This document shows positions 27,711-36,254 of a stretch of 64,000 nucleotides of DNA, in pieces. Under the pieces are notes generated by a model. That model was not told the origin of the DNA. It ran no database searches and saw only the letters and a program-made list of their open reading frames with translations. The DNA comes from Gammaproteobacteria bacterium (lineage in GTDB: Bacteria; Pseudomonadota; Gammaproteobacteria; Xanthomonadales; Marinicellaceae): NCBI GenBank assembly GCA_041395445.1, contig JAWLAO010000005.1, positions 124,001-188,000 on the forward strand. Reading direction: 5' to 3'. Both the position numbers and the translations under genes were made by a program. Within the stretch, counting starts at the first letter, position 1, and each line of letters opens with the position of its first letter.

Positions 27711-28652
27711 ATGAAAATCCGAAAATTTAATAAGTTAATATTAAATCTAATACTATTAATGATAGCGACTGTATCTGTGGGAGAGGAAACAGTAACATCA
27801 GAGAGAATGCCTAAATTTGAAAAATCTTTGTATTTGGGAATTAAAAACAATGGCACGACTGTTGCAGCCGTAGGTGAGAGAGGTCATGTTGCTTTAAGCG
27901 AAGACTACGGAAGTACATGGATACAAGCAGAAGGAGTTCCCACAAGAGCAACCTTAACGGCAGTTTCCATGATTGGTAGTAATATCTGGGCAGTGGGCCA
28001 TGATACTACCATTATACACAGCTCAGACAATGGACAAACTTGGACTAAACAATTTGAAGATGTTGAGCGTGAAATGCCTTTGCTTGATGTGTTGTTTATA
28101 AACGAAAGTGAAGGATTCGCTGTTGGTGCATACGGAACGTATTTAACAACCTATGATGGTGGAAAAAATTGGAATGATGGTTTGATCTCAGAAGATGAAG
28201 ACTATCATTTAAACAAAATTATTAAAGTTGATGAATTTAAGTATTTTGTCGTAGCAGAATCCGGTAAAGCATATCGTAGTTTTGACTCAGGTAATAACTG
28301 GGAAAGTCTCGATTTACCATATTCCGGCTCAATGTTTGGTGCCATATTGTTTGGGAACGAAATTATAACCTATGGTCTGAGAGGAAATGTCTTAGTGACT
28401 TCGGATTTTGGAGATACATTCGAGCAAATTGAGTCGCCAATTCATGATAGTTTATTTGGGTCAGAGCATACAATAAACAATAAAATATTGTTGGTTGGAG
28501 CAAACGGTGCGGCTTTGCAGTATAAAAATTTGAGTTTATCAAAAGTAGAACTTCCAAGTAGCGATGGTGATTACGCAGATGTGTTATCTGTAAAAGGTAA
28601 TATACTGATTTTTATTGGCGAAAACGGTATTAGCACAAAACAATTTAGGTGA
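27711..28652 (+). CDS. YCF48-like/BNR beta-propeller protein
   Basis: 313 aa from ATG 27711 (an in-frame GTG at 27699 is possible). A signal peptide (LILNLILLMIATVSVGEE) is followed by repeats of the BNR/Ycf48 type: EDYGSTW, SDNGQTWTKQ, YDGGKNWNDG, DSGNNWESL, each followed by AVG- or VVAESG-like strands. The Ycf48 family helps photosystem II assembly in cyanobacteria, but such genes in non-phototrophs sit next to MMPL and DUF1302 genes, and the function there is unknown. Probably a periplasmic assembly or adaptor factor for the transport system (inference). The stop overlaps nothing; the MMPL ATG follows 8 bases later. Confidence 0.86.
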   Translation: MKIRKFNKLILNLILLMIATVSVGEETVTSERMPKFEKSLYLGIKNNGTTVAAVGERGHVALSEDYGSTWIQAEGVPTRATLTAVSMIGSNIWAVGHDTTIIHSSDNGQTWTKQFEDVEREMPLLDVLFINESEGFAVGAYGTYLTTYDGGKNWNDGLISEDEDYHLNKIIKVDEFKYFVVAESGKAYRSFDSGNNWESLDLPYSGSMFGAILFGNEIITYGLRGNVLVTSDFGDTFEQIESPIHDSLFGSEHTINNKILLVGANGAALQYKNLSLSKVELPSSDGDYADVLSVKGNILIFIGENGISTKQFR

Positions 28653-28659
28653 TGAAATT

Positions 28660-31275
28660 ATGAGTGAAAATTATTCAAAAACGATGGTTTTTTTACAAAA
28701 TCTCATCTTCAACAATAAAAAACTAATAATCCTATTATTGGTATTAGTTACAGTTGCTATGGGCTTTTTTGCTAGCCAATTAAAAGTTGATGCAGGTTTT
28801 AAAAAGCAACTACCTCTTCAGCATGAATACATGAAGACATTCATGGATTATGAGTCTGAATTTGGAGGAGCTAACAGACTACTTATCGCTGTTATGACAC
28901 AAGATGGCAGTGATATGTTCACTCCAAGCTTTTTCAGAACGCTTGAAGCGGTAACAGATGATGTTTTCTCAATTAAAGGTGTCTCTCCCGCAAGTGTAAC
29001 GTCTATCTTTACACCAAATGTCAGATTTGTTGAAGTTGTTGAGGATGGTTTCGCCGGTGGTAATGTAATACCGTCTGACTTTACTCCAACTCCTGCGATG
29101 TTCGATTTAGTCAAAGGAAATATCGTTAAAGCAGGTGTTGTCGGTCGATTGGTTGCAGAGAATTTTAACGGTGCGATGGTATGGGCTGAACTACTGGAAG
29201 AAGATCCGGTATCTCATGAAAAAATCAACTATCAAAGAGTCGCCGAGCAACTTGAAGAAATTCGTAAGAAACACGAAAAAGGAAATGAAGAGGTTATTCA
29301 TGTTATTGGATTTGCTAAAATTGTTGGTGATATATCAAATGGAGCAAAATCGGTCGTTTACTTCTTTGGTTTGGCAATTTTAATAACTGCTGTGTTGTTA
29401 TTCTGGTATTCCGGAAGTATTAAACTGACGATTTATCCACTTATTTGTTCTGTGGTTGCAGTGATATGGCAATTAGGGACTCTAAAACTACTTGGATTCG
29501 GAATCGATCCGATGAATATCCTCACACCTTTTTTGATATTTGCAATAGGCGTCAGTCATGGAGTACAAATGATTTCGACGTGGACTGATCAAATTATCGC
29601 CCATCCACATGGCGAATGGGACGGAGATCATGCGGCGAGAGCGACTTTTGCAATATTATTAGCACCCGGAATTATTGCTTTACTTTCTGATACAATCGGA
29701 TTTGCAACAATTTACTTTATTGATATTCGCATCATTCAGGAATTAGCAATTACAGCAACAATAGGTGTGGCGTTGATTATTATTACCAACTTGATTTTGA
29801 TGCCTATTCTTTTATCAACTATAAACACAGCGAATTTTAGTAAGTTTTGCCAAAAATGCCTTGATAAGAAAAATAGCGACTCAAGCTTTTGGAAAGCCAT
29901 TGCCGGATTTGCAAAGAATCCTCTGGCTACACTTTCCGTACTTGTATTAATTGGTTTATTTTATTTCGGTTATATGAAATCTCAGGAAATGCAAATTGGT
30001 GATTCTCAAGCTGGTGTTCCTGAATTAAGACCGGATGCAAAATATAATCTCGATGCTCAAACAATTAGTAGTGAGTTTTCATTAGGTGTTGACATGATTA
30101 GTGTGATTGCAGAATCAAGTGGTAATGCCTGTACCGAGAGTTATAAAGCAATGGAAAATATCGATCGTTTCGCATGGCACATGCAAAATGTTGAAGGTGT
30201 TCAAAAAGTAATAACTCTTTCTCAATATGCTAAAGTGATTACAGCAGGATGGAATGAAGGTAGTCCGAAGTGGAAAACATTATCGAGAAATCAATTTGTT
30301 ATGAGGCAAAGTTTATCCGGAATCGAGACAGATACCGGGTTATTAAACAAGGATTGTAGTGCAATGCCGGTGATGATTTTTACTGAAGATCATAAAGCCT
30401 CAACTATTTCCCGAGTTGTTGCGGCAGTGGATGAGTATCGTGAAGCTTACCCTCCAAAAGTTGATAAAAACCTTACAGAAGCTGTAGATTCAGTTTATGC
30501 CTTTGATAGAAATGATAGTGCCTCTGTCAATAATCTAATCACTGCAATCAACGCCTTGGGAGATGAGACTCCAATAAAACTATCTGCAATTGGAGACTCT
30601 GTCAGTGGTTTTGATGCCAATTCAAAAGCTGATATGGATTCATTAAGTAGCGTTATTGAAACATTTAAGACCAATAACCCTAAAAAACAAACTCACTTGG
30701 ATGAGCTTGCAGAAGGGGAAGTTCGTTTCCGTTTGGCAACCGGTAATGTTGGTGTAATGGCTTCAACAAATGATGTTGTAAAAGCAGCTCAAATGCCAAT
30801 GCTGATTTTGGTCTATGCTGCAATTATTGTATTGTGTCTATTAACTTTCAGATCTGTATATGGCACACTTACAATTGTAATCCCGCTAGCATTAGTTTCT
30901 TTCCTGGCTTATGCATTAATGGCATTTATGGGTATTGGACTAAAGGTTAACACCTTGCCGGTCGTGGCTTTAGGTGTTGGTATCGGAGTGGATTACGGAA
31001 TTTACATCTTTAGTAAACTCCAAGGATTCCTCAAAGAAGGAAAGAGTCTCTATGATGCTTATTACACAACTTTGAGATTAACCGGTAAAGCTGTTTTCTT
31101 TACAGCAATCACCTTGGCTGTTGGAGTAGGAACCTGGATGTTCAGTGATTTACAATTCCAGGCTGATATGGGTATCTTACTTGCCTTCATGTTTGTTTTG
31201 AATATGTTAGGTGCATTACTGATACTTCCTGCGTTGGCATTCTGGTTGATGCCAAAATACAGAAAAGCGTTATAA
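28660..31275 (+). CDS. MMPL/RND-family transporter
   Basis: 871 aa from ATG 28660, with AGGTGAT upstream; an in-frame TTG at 28615 would overlap the previous gene. Twelve predicted membrane helices form two halves, each with one helix, a large periplasmic loop and five more helices. The second half carries GVGIGVDYGIYIFS, with the GxxxDY pair expected for proton coupling. The matching place in the first half reads FAIGVSHGVQM, so the usual DY is replaced by SH and only one half is likely to couple protons. It resembles the single-subunit lipid/hopanoid-type RND exporters. With the DUF1302/DUF1329/YCF48 genes it probably moves a hydrophobic compound across the envelope. Confidence 0.9.
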   Translation: MSENYSKTMVFLQNLIFNNKKLIILLLVLVTVAMGFFASQLKVDAGFKKQLPLQHEYMKTFMDYESEFGGANRLLIAVMTQDGSDMFTPSFFRTLEAVTDDVFSIKGVSPASVTSIFTPNVRFVEVVEDGFAGGNVIPSDFTPTPAMFDLVKGNIVKAGVVGRLVAENFNGAMVWAELLEEDPVSHEKINYQRVAEQLEEIRKKHEKGNEEVIHVIGFAKIVGDISNGAKSVVYFFGLAILITAVLLFWYSGSIKLTIYPLICSVVAVIWQLGTLKLLGFGIDPMNILTPFLIFAIGVSHGVQMISTWTDQIIAHPHGEWDGDHAARATFAILLAPGIIALLSDTIGFATIYFIDIRIIQELAITATIGVALIIITNLILMPILLSTINTANFSKFCQKCLDKKNSDSSFWKAIAGFAKNPLATLSVLVLIGLFYFGYMKSQEMQIGDSQAGVPELRPDAKYNLDAQTISSEFSLGVDMISVIAESSGNACTESYKAMENIDRFAWHMQNVEGVQKVITLSQYAKVITAGWNEGSPKWKTLSRNQFVMRQSLSGIETDTGLLNKDCSAMPVMIFTEDHKASTISRVVAAVDEYREAYPPKVDKNLTEAVDSVYAFDRNDSASVNNLITAINALGDETPIKLSAIGDSVSGFDANSKADMDSLSSVIETFKTNNPKKQTHLDELAEGEVRFRLATGNVGVMASTNDVVKAAQMPMLILVYAAIIVLCLLTFRSVYGTLTIVIPLALVSFLAYALMAFMGIGLKVNTLPVVALGVGIGVDYGIYIFSKLQGFLKEGKSLYDAYYTTLRLTGKAVFFTAITLAVGVGTWMFSDLQFQADMGILLAFMFVLNMLGALLILPALAFWLMPKYRKAL

Positions 31276-31294
31276 CATTTATATTTATGCCCTG

Positions 31295-31319
31295 ACAATA
31301 TCATTTTTCGTGATATTGT
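31295..31319. repeat. AT-rich 9-bp palindrome before gspL
   Basis: ACAATATCA, 7-base spacer TTTTTCG, TGATATTGT, ending 5 bases before the TATAAT at 31325. Without a GC core or U-tract it looks more like an operator than a terminator. Confidence 0.5.
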
Positions 31320-31324
31320 TGGGG

Positions 31325-31330
31325 TATAAT
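31325..31330 (+). promoter_or_regulatory. Candidate -10 box for gspLMN
   Basis: Perfect TATAAT, 26 bases before the gspL ATG at 31357. The region where a -35 would lie overlaps the palindrome at 31295-31319, so a repressor or activator there could act on this promoter. Confidence 0.5.
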
Positions 31331-31356
31331 GTCGCTATTAAAATCATTTAAAAGCA

Positions 31357-32541
31357 ATGCCTGACTTTGTTCTTGTTGGAATTGATTCAAAATTAAATCC
31401 AAAGTATCAAATCAATTATAACTCTGATTCTTTTTCTGTCGAGAAGAGGAATATTTCTTCATGGTCAGAAATCACAACAGGTAATAACAGACAATTGATT
31501 TTTACTCTACCGGCTCAATTGGTTTATCACACCAAAGTTAAAATACCGACAAAGAATGAAGAAATTATTCGTCAATCTTTGCCAAATTTAATTGAAGAAG
31601 AGCTAGCAAATGATATTGAATTGAATCATTATGCTTATCTTCAATCCAATGATGAATATCATCAAGTAGCAGTTGTATCAAATTCAATAATAACTGAAAT
31701 TTACAATAAGATTGTCGAGTATGGGTTTAAAAATCCTAAACTTTATTCAGAGATTTACTTATGCCCTAGCCATGAAGATTGCACGGTATGTAATTTTGAA
31801 GACTACTTCATCATAAATTTTGACCATAAAGGAACGAAAATAAATAATGATCAAAAGACACTCAACAACTATCTTCAGTTAATCGGAGCTGGCAAAACGA
31901 TTGTTTATACAGAAAAGGAACTTCCAGGAATAGAGTTTAAAAATCCTGAAATTAGAAAAGTTGATATTGCTAAATTGACTTTGAAGACAATAACTTCTAA
32001 AGAATATATTAATTTATTTCAAGGAAAGTATTCAATTGACTCTCAAAAACATAAACAGAAATCACCAATTAAAAAACTTCTAGTTCTGTGTAGTTTACTA
32101 ATTATAAGCTGGCTTACAATTAACGTGATAGGCTTGAACTCTTTGTCGAATAAAGCCGAAGAAGTCCAATTTAAGCAAAGGGAACTTCTGTCCGATTTAA
32201 TCCCGGATATCACACCTGCGGAATTGAACAATCCTTATGCTGGGATGTTGTCCCGATTAAAAATTTCAGAGAACTCGAACTCTAATAACAGTGGTGATAC
32301 TTTTATTAAATCACTCAGTTATTTAGGCAAGGCTTTACAAGGTAATAAAGATGTTTATGTACTCTCAATTCGATTAAGAGAAGATAAACTGGAAGTTAAA
32401 ATTCAATCTCAAGACATTTCATCACTCAATGCTTTCCAATCTAATTTAGAAAAGAATTCATTCGATATGCGTGTGAAAACAGGAACGAGAGACTCCAATA
32501 ATGATGGAATCTCATCAGTGATTACAATGGAGAGATTGTAA
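31357..32541 (+). CDS. gspL: Type II secretion system inner-membrane protein GspL
   Basis: 394 aa. The N-terminal cytoplasmic part (about 1-235) has the actin-like fold that recruits the GspE ATPase (FTLPAQLVYHTKVKIPT, LPNLIEEELANDIELNHYAY). One membrane helix (LLVLCSLLIISWLTINVIG) follows, then a periplasmic ferredoxin-like domain (VLSIRLREDKLEVKIQSQDISSLNAFQSNL) that contacts GspM. Length and order are normal. Its stop overlaps the gspM start by one base (TAATG). Only L, M and N are here; GspC-K and GspD must lie elsewhere. Confidence 0.88.
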   Translation: MPDFVLVGIDSKLNPKYQINYNSDSFSVEKRNISSWSEITTGNNRQLIFTLPAQLVYHTKVKIPTKNEEIIRQSLPNLIEEELANDIELNHYAYLQSNDEYHQVAVVSNSIITEIYNKIVEYGFKNPKLYSEIYLCPSHEDCTVCNFEDYFIINFDHKGTKINNDQKTLNNYLQLIGAGKTIVYTEKELPGIEFKNPEIRKVDIAKLTLKTITSKEYINLFQGKYSIDSQKHKQKSPIKKLLVLCSLLIISWLTINVIGLNSLSNKAEEVQFKQRELLSDLIPDITPAELNNPYAGMLSRLKISENSNSNNSGDTFIKSLSYLGKALQGNKDVYVLSIRLREDKLEVKIQSQDISSLNAFQSNLEKNSFDMRVKTGTRDSNNDGISSVITMERL

Positions 32542-33032
32542 TGTCGGGAATAACAAATTTAATAAGCAAACTGAGCGATAGTGAACGCAAATTGTTGGTT
32601 CGTGGGAGTGTTCTCGTCTTTCTTGCTTTATTTTGGGCATTTGTTTATAAACCCATCAATCAATCCATCGAATCCAAAGAAAAGCATCTGACAGAACTTG
32701 AAAATCAATATACCGAAATGCAAAGCTCGCAAGGATTGCTTAGAAAAACAATAAATACAGCAAAAACTCGTGATTTAAGCAAGCCATTTATTTCTTGGGT
32801 TGATGGACAATTGCTTAGCAGTGGTTTATCAGATTATGTTTCGCGTTCTGAACCAAAGGATAATCAAACCTTAATTCTGACATTTGAAAATGTCGCATTT
32901 GATGAGTTGATTTCGTGGTTACAACCAATGATTAGCCAATATAGTATTAATGTGAGCGAAGCTGATATCAATTTAACTGATAAAACCAATGGTCGTTGTA
33001 ATGTTAGAATCACATTGGAAGAAAAAATATGA
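32541..33032 (+). CDS. gspM: Type II secretion system protein GspM
   Basis: 163 aa bitopic inner-membrane protein. Short cytoplasmic N-terminus SDSERKLLVRG, helix SVLVFLALFWAFVYKPINQSI, coiled coil (about 45-75), then a ferredoxin-like periplasmic domain (LTFENVAFDELISWLQPM, SINVSEADINLTDKTNGRCNVRITL). It dimerises with GspL in the assembly platform. Overlaps gspL by one base and gspN by four. Confidence 0.88.
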   Translation: MSGITNLISKLSDSERKLLVRGSVLVFLALFWAFVYKPINQSIESKEKHLTELENQYTEMQSSQGLLRKTINTAKTRDLSKPFISWVDGQLLSSGLSDYVSRSEPKDNQTLILTFENVAFDELISWLQPMISQYSINVSEADINLTDKTNGRCNVRITLEEKI

Positions 33033-33763
33033 AGCTGATTAAATACCTTATCATTCTAATAATTTTATTCGTTTTGGTGATTATATTCACACCTTTAAAA
33101 CTCTATTATCCGCATATTTCACAACAACTCAGACCGGTTCAACTTCAAAATATCAGTGGTTCAGCAGTTAAAGGTTCAGCCGAATCGGTAAATTATATTG
33201 GTATGAATCTCGGCTCGCTATCTTGGTTAACTTACCCGAGTTCTTACAATGAATTAACTGTTGATTTTAACCTTGAAAGTCCTCAATATGATTTTCACGG
33301 AAAACTCAGTCAGACTCCTTCGGCTCAGATATTGAAAGATTTCAGAGGAACAATGGACTGGAAGCAGATTGAAAAATTTGTGAATGTTAAATATGGAGAG
33401 ATTTCAGGATATTTTGATTTTAATTTTCAGACCATCGAAATCAGAGATGAAAAAATTCATAAAATCATTGGAAAAGCAACGAGTAAAGAACTCAAAATTA
33501 TCAAGCCAATTCAAAAAGATATCGGAGAAATTGAGATAGATTTCTCAACGGATACTCCGGCAATCATTGCCGGAGTTGTTAATAGCAAATCCAATGTCAT
33601 CAATGTCTCAGGAGCCGTTTATATTCATAAAAACCACCGTTGGGAAGTTAAACTGACATTGATTCCGATGCCGGGAGAATATGAAATTGAATACCTGCTT
33701 CAAGGAATTGGTGAGAAACGCCCTGGTGGCGGTCGAATGCTGAATTTAGCAGGGTTTTATTAA
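33029..33763 (+). CDS. gspN: Type II secretion system protein GspN
   Basis: 244 aa with one N-terminal helix (LIILIILFVLVIIFTPLKL) and a periplasmic beta-rich part (SGSAVKGSAESVNYIGMNLGSLSW, near the start) typical of GspN, ending GGGRMLNLAGFY. Accessory T2SS component whose role is not fixed; it is absent from some systems and present in Xanthomonadales-like ones. Four-base overlap with gspM shows co-translation. Last gene of the short operon; tgt follows after 31 bases. Confidence 0.86.
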   Translation: MKLIKYLIILIILFVLVIIFTPLKLYYPHISQQLRPVQLQNISGSAVKGSAESVNYIGMNLGSLSWLTYPSSYNELTVDFNLESPQYDFHGKLSQTPSAQILKDFRGTMDWKQIEKFVNVKYGEISGYFDFNFQTIEIRDEKIHKIIGKATSKELKIIKPIQKDIGEIEIDFSTDTPAIIAGVVNSKSNVINVSGAVYIHKNHRWEVKLTLIPMPGEYEIEYLLQGIGEKRPGGGRMLNLAGFY

Positions 33764-33794
33764 ATCGAGCTTTATAAAACTCAAGGAAATCAAT

Positions 33795-34910
33795 TTGAAA
33801 TTTACACTCAAAAAAACAGATCAGACAATCAATAAAGCTAGAAGAGGGCAGTTAGACTTTGAGCGTGGCAGTGTACAAACTCCGTGCTTCATGCCGGTTG
33901 GAACCTATGGAACTGTTAAAGGCATGACACCGGATGATGTGAAAGCCATTGGCGCGGAAATCATTCTCGGTAACACTTTTCATCTCATGCTCAGACCCGG
34001 AACCGATGTGATTGAAGCACACGGAGATTTGCATGATTTTATGAATTGGGATAAACCAATTTTGACCGATTCAGGTGGTTTTCAGGTATTTTCGCTGGCA
34101 AAACGACGCAAAATTACCGAAGAAGGCGTAACTTTTGCTTCGCCGGTTGATGGTTCCAGAGTGTTTATGGGACCCGAGGAATCTATGCAAGTCCAGACTA
34201 AATTGGGCTCTGATATTGTCATGATTTTTGATGAGTGTACACCTTACCCAGCGGATGAAAAAACAGCTGCTGAGTCCATGAGATTATCACTTCGTTGGGC
34301 AAAACGCTCGAAAGATGCTTTTGATCAAAACAGAAATCCGAATGCATTATTTGGAATTGTTCAAGGCGGAATGTATCCTCATCTTCGTGAAGAATCTGCC
34401 AAAGGTTTAAGAGAAATAGACTTTCATGGCTTTGCCATTGGAGGATTATCAGTTGGAGAACCGAAAGATTTACGCGAAAAAGTTTTGAAAGCAACCACTC
34501 CATTATTGCCTGAAGACAAACCCAGATATCTGATGGGCGTCGGCAAGCCCGAAGATATTCTGGAAGCGGTCAAACTCGGTGTTGATATGTTTGACTGTGT
34601 CATGCCAACTCGTAATGCTCGTAACGGACATCTTTTTACCTGGAATGGCGTGGTAAAAATCCGCAATCAAAAATATCAATTTGACACGAAGCCACTGGAT
34701 GAAAATTGTGGATGTTACACCTGTCAAAATTATTCAAAATCCTATCTTCGTCATTTGGATAAATGCAAAGAAATATTAGGATCACATTTAAATACGATTC
34801 ATAACTTATTCTTTTATCAGGATTTTATGAAAGCTATCAGAAAAGCCATTGAGGAAGATAATCTCCAGGAGTTTTCTGATTCTTATTATCAGAGAATTCA
34901 GAATAGCTGA
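33795..34910 (+). CDS. tgt: tRNA-guanine transglycosylase (queuine tRNA-ribosyltransferase)
   Basis: 371 aa enzyme that swaps guanine 34 for preQ1 in tRNAs with GUN anticodons. It starts with TTG at 33795, backed by AAGGAA 7 bases upstream and by the correct N-terminus MKFTLKKTDQTINKARRG. Catalytic features: LTDSGGFQVFSL, SPVDGSRVFMGPEESM, VMPTRNARNGHLFTWNG. The zinc site is CGCYTC plus a His in LGSHLNTIHNL. Usual yajC-secDF neighbours downstream are absent; a thiolase gene follows instead. Confidence 0.96.
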   Translation: MKFTLKKTDQTINKARRGQLDFERGSVQTPCFMPVGTYGTVKGMTPDDVKAIGAEIILGNTFHLMLRPGTDVIEAHGDLHDFMNWDKPILTDSGGFQVFSLAKRRKITEEGVTFASPVDGSRVFMGPEESMQVQTKLGSDIVMIFDECTPYPADEKTAAESMRLSLRWAKRSKDAFDQNRNPNALFGIVQGGMYPHLREESAKGLREIDFHGFAIGGLSVGEPKDLREKVLKATTPLLPEDKPRYLMGVGKPEDILEAVKLGVDMFDCVMPTRNARNGHLFTWNGVVKIRNQKYQFDTKPLDENCGCYTCQNYSKSYLRHLDKCKEILGSHLNTIHNLFFYQDFMKAIRKAIEEDNLQEFSDSYYQRIQNS

Positions 34911-34951
34911 TTGAGAATCTGCAAATACTACTTATTAAATCGGTAATCAGG

Positions 34952-34957
34952 TATAAT
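34952..34957 (+). promoter_or_regulatory. Candidate -10 box for the thiolase gene
   Basis: TATAAT in AGGTATAATTC, 38 bases before the ATG at 34995. The -35 is weak. Confidence 0.42.
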
Positions 34958-34994
34958 TCATCCCGTTTGAATTTATATATCCTAGAGATTACTA

Positions 34995-36170
34995 ATGACT
35001 AAAAATGTTTATATCGTTGGTGCTAAACGCACGGCTATCGGTTCATTTCAAGGGCAATTTGCAAATACACCATCTCCCCAATTAGGTTCAGTAGCTATTA
35101 AAGCCGCTATGGAACAATCTGGACTGGATACGGTTGATGAAGCATTGATTGGTTGTGTTTTACCAGCCGGATTAGGTCAAGCGCCTGCCAGACAAGCGGT
35201 TTTAGGAGCCGGTTTGGATAAATCTGTGACTTGTACTACGGTCAACAAAGTCTGTGGTTCAGGTATGAAAACGGTGATGATGGCTCATGATATCATTAAA
35301 GCTGGCTCAGTTGATACAGCAATCGCAGGTGGTATTGAATCCATGACATTAGCTCCTTATCTGCTACCCAATGCACGTAGTGGTTATCGTATGGGTCATG
35401 TGCAAACTCTGGATCACATGTTTTATGACGGTTTGCAAAATCCTTATGACAACAACATGATGGGTGTTTTTGCCGAAACCTGTGCCGACAAGTACACTTT
35501 TAGCCGTGAAGAACAAGATGCTTTCTCAGCGGAATCGGTGAAACGCTCAATGGCAGCAATGCAATCAGGAGCTTTTGATGAAGAAATTGCCGAAGTGGTG
35601 GTGAAAGACCGCAAAGGCGATATTATTGTAAACAAAGACGAAGAACCACCGCGTTGCAATCTGGATAAAATTCCAACACTTCGTCCGGCTTTCCGCCGTG
35701 AAAATGGCACAGTCACAGCAGCCAATGCTTCAAAAATATCTGATGGAGCATCTATGATGATTCTGGCATCTGATGAAGTTGTCGAAAAAAACAATCTGCA
35801 ACCGTTGGCGAAAATCGTTGGGCATTCCACTTACGCCCAAGAACCGGAATGGTTCACAACCGCACCGGTTTTAGCCATTAAAAAGCTGATGGATAAGTTG
35901 AATTGGACTGTGGAAGATGTTGATTTATTTGAAATTAATGAAGCATTCGCCGTGGTAACAATGGCTGCTATGAAAGAATTAAATATTCCTCATGAAAAAG
36001 TCAATGTTCATGGTGGAGCTTGTGCCTTAGGACATCCCATCGGCGCTAGTGGCAACCGAATACTCGTGACATTACTTTATGCTCTGAAACAAAAGGGTCT
36101 CAAACGCGGTATTGCCAGCCTATGCATCGGTGGTGGCGAAGCGACAGCTGTTGCCATCGAAATTGTTTGA
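34995..36170 (+). CDS. Acetyl-CoA C-acetyltransferase (thiolase)
   Basis: 391 aa thiolase, catalysing acetyl-CoA condensation or cleavage of 3-ketoacyl-CoA. Nucleophile Cys in NKVCGSGMK (about residue 89), the NEAFAV motif, catalytic His in ALGHPIGASG and the second Cys in SLCIGGGE. The MGHVQTLDHMFYDGLQNPYD loop is of the short-chain biosynthetic/degradative thiolase I/II type. The gene stands alone with its own promoter-like box. It could serve acetoacetyl-CoA metabolism or fatty-acid degradation with the ETF pair. I cannot choose between phaA, atoB and fadA-like names. Confidence 0.94.
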   Translation: MTKNVYIVGAKRTAIGSFQGQFANTPSPQLGSVAIKAAMEQSGLDTVDEALIGCVLPAGLGQAPARQAVLGAGLDKSVTCTTVNKVCGSGMKTVMMAHDIIKAGSVDTAIAGGIESMTLAPYLLPNARSGYRMGHVQTLDHMFYDGLQNPYDNNMMGVFAETCADKYTFSREEQDAFSAESVKRSMAAMQSGAFDEEIAEVVVKDRKGDIIVNKDEEPPRCNLDKIPTLRPAFRRENGTVTAANASKISDGASMMILASDEVVEKNNLQPLAKIVGHSTYAQEPEWFTTAPVLAIKKLMDKLNWTVEDVDLFEINEAFAVVTMAAMKELNIPHEKVNVHGGACALGHPIGASGNRILVTLLYALKQKGLKRGIASLCIGGGEATAVAIEIV

Positions 36171-36203
36171 TTTTTTGAATAAAATGTAAGTTTTTAATAC
36201 GTC

Positions 36204-36226
36204 ATTACCCGGCTTGGCCGGGTAAT
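36204..36226. repeat. Palindromic element ATTACCCGGC-loop-GCCGGGTAAT
   Basis: Perfect 10-bp stem with a 3-base loop after the thiolase gene. There is no U-tract, but it may still act as a terminator or as a REP-like element. A related palindrome lies at 38718-38740. Confidence 0.75.
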
Positions 36227-36254
36227 CTAAAATGAAATTTGACCGAGAGAGAAT

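Noticed and set aside
31295..31319. Terminator for the MMPL gene
   Set aside because: Stem is AT-only apart from two GC pairs and lacks a T-run; position next to a promoter box suits an operator better.
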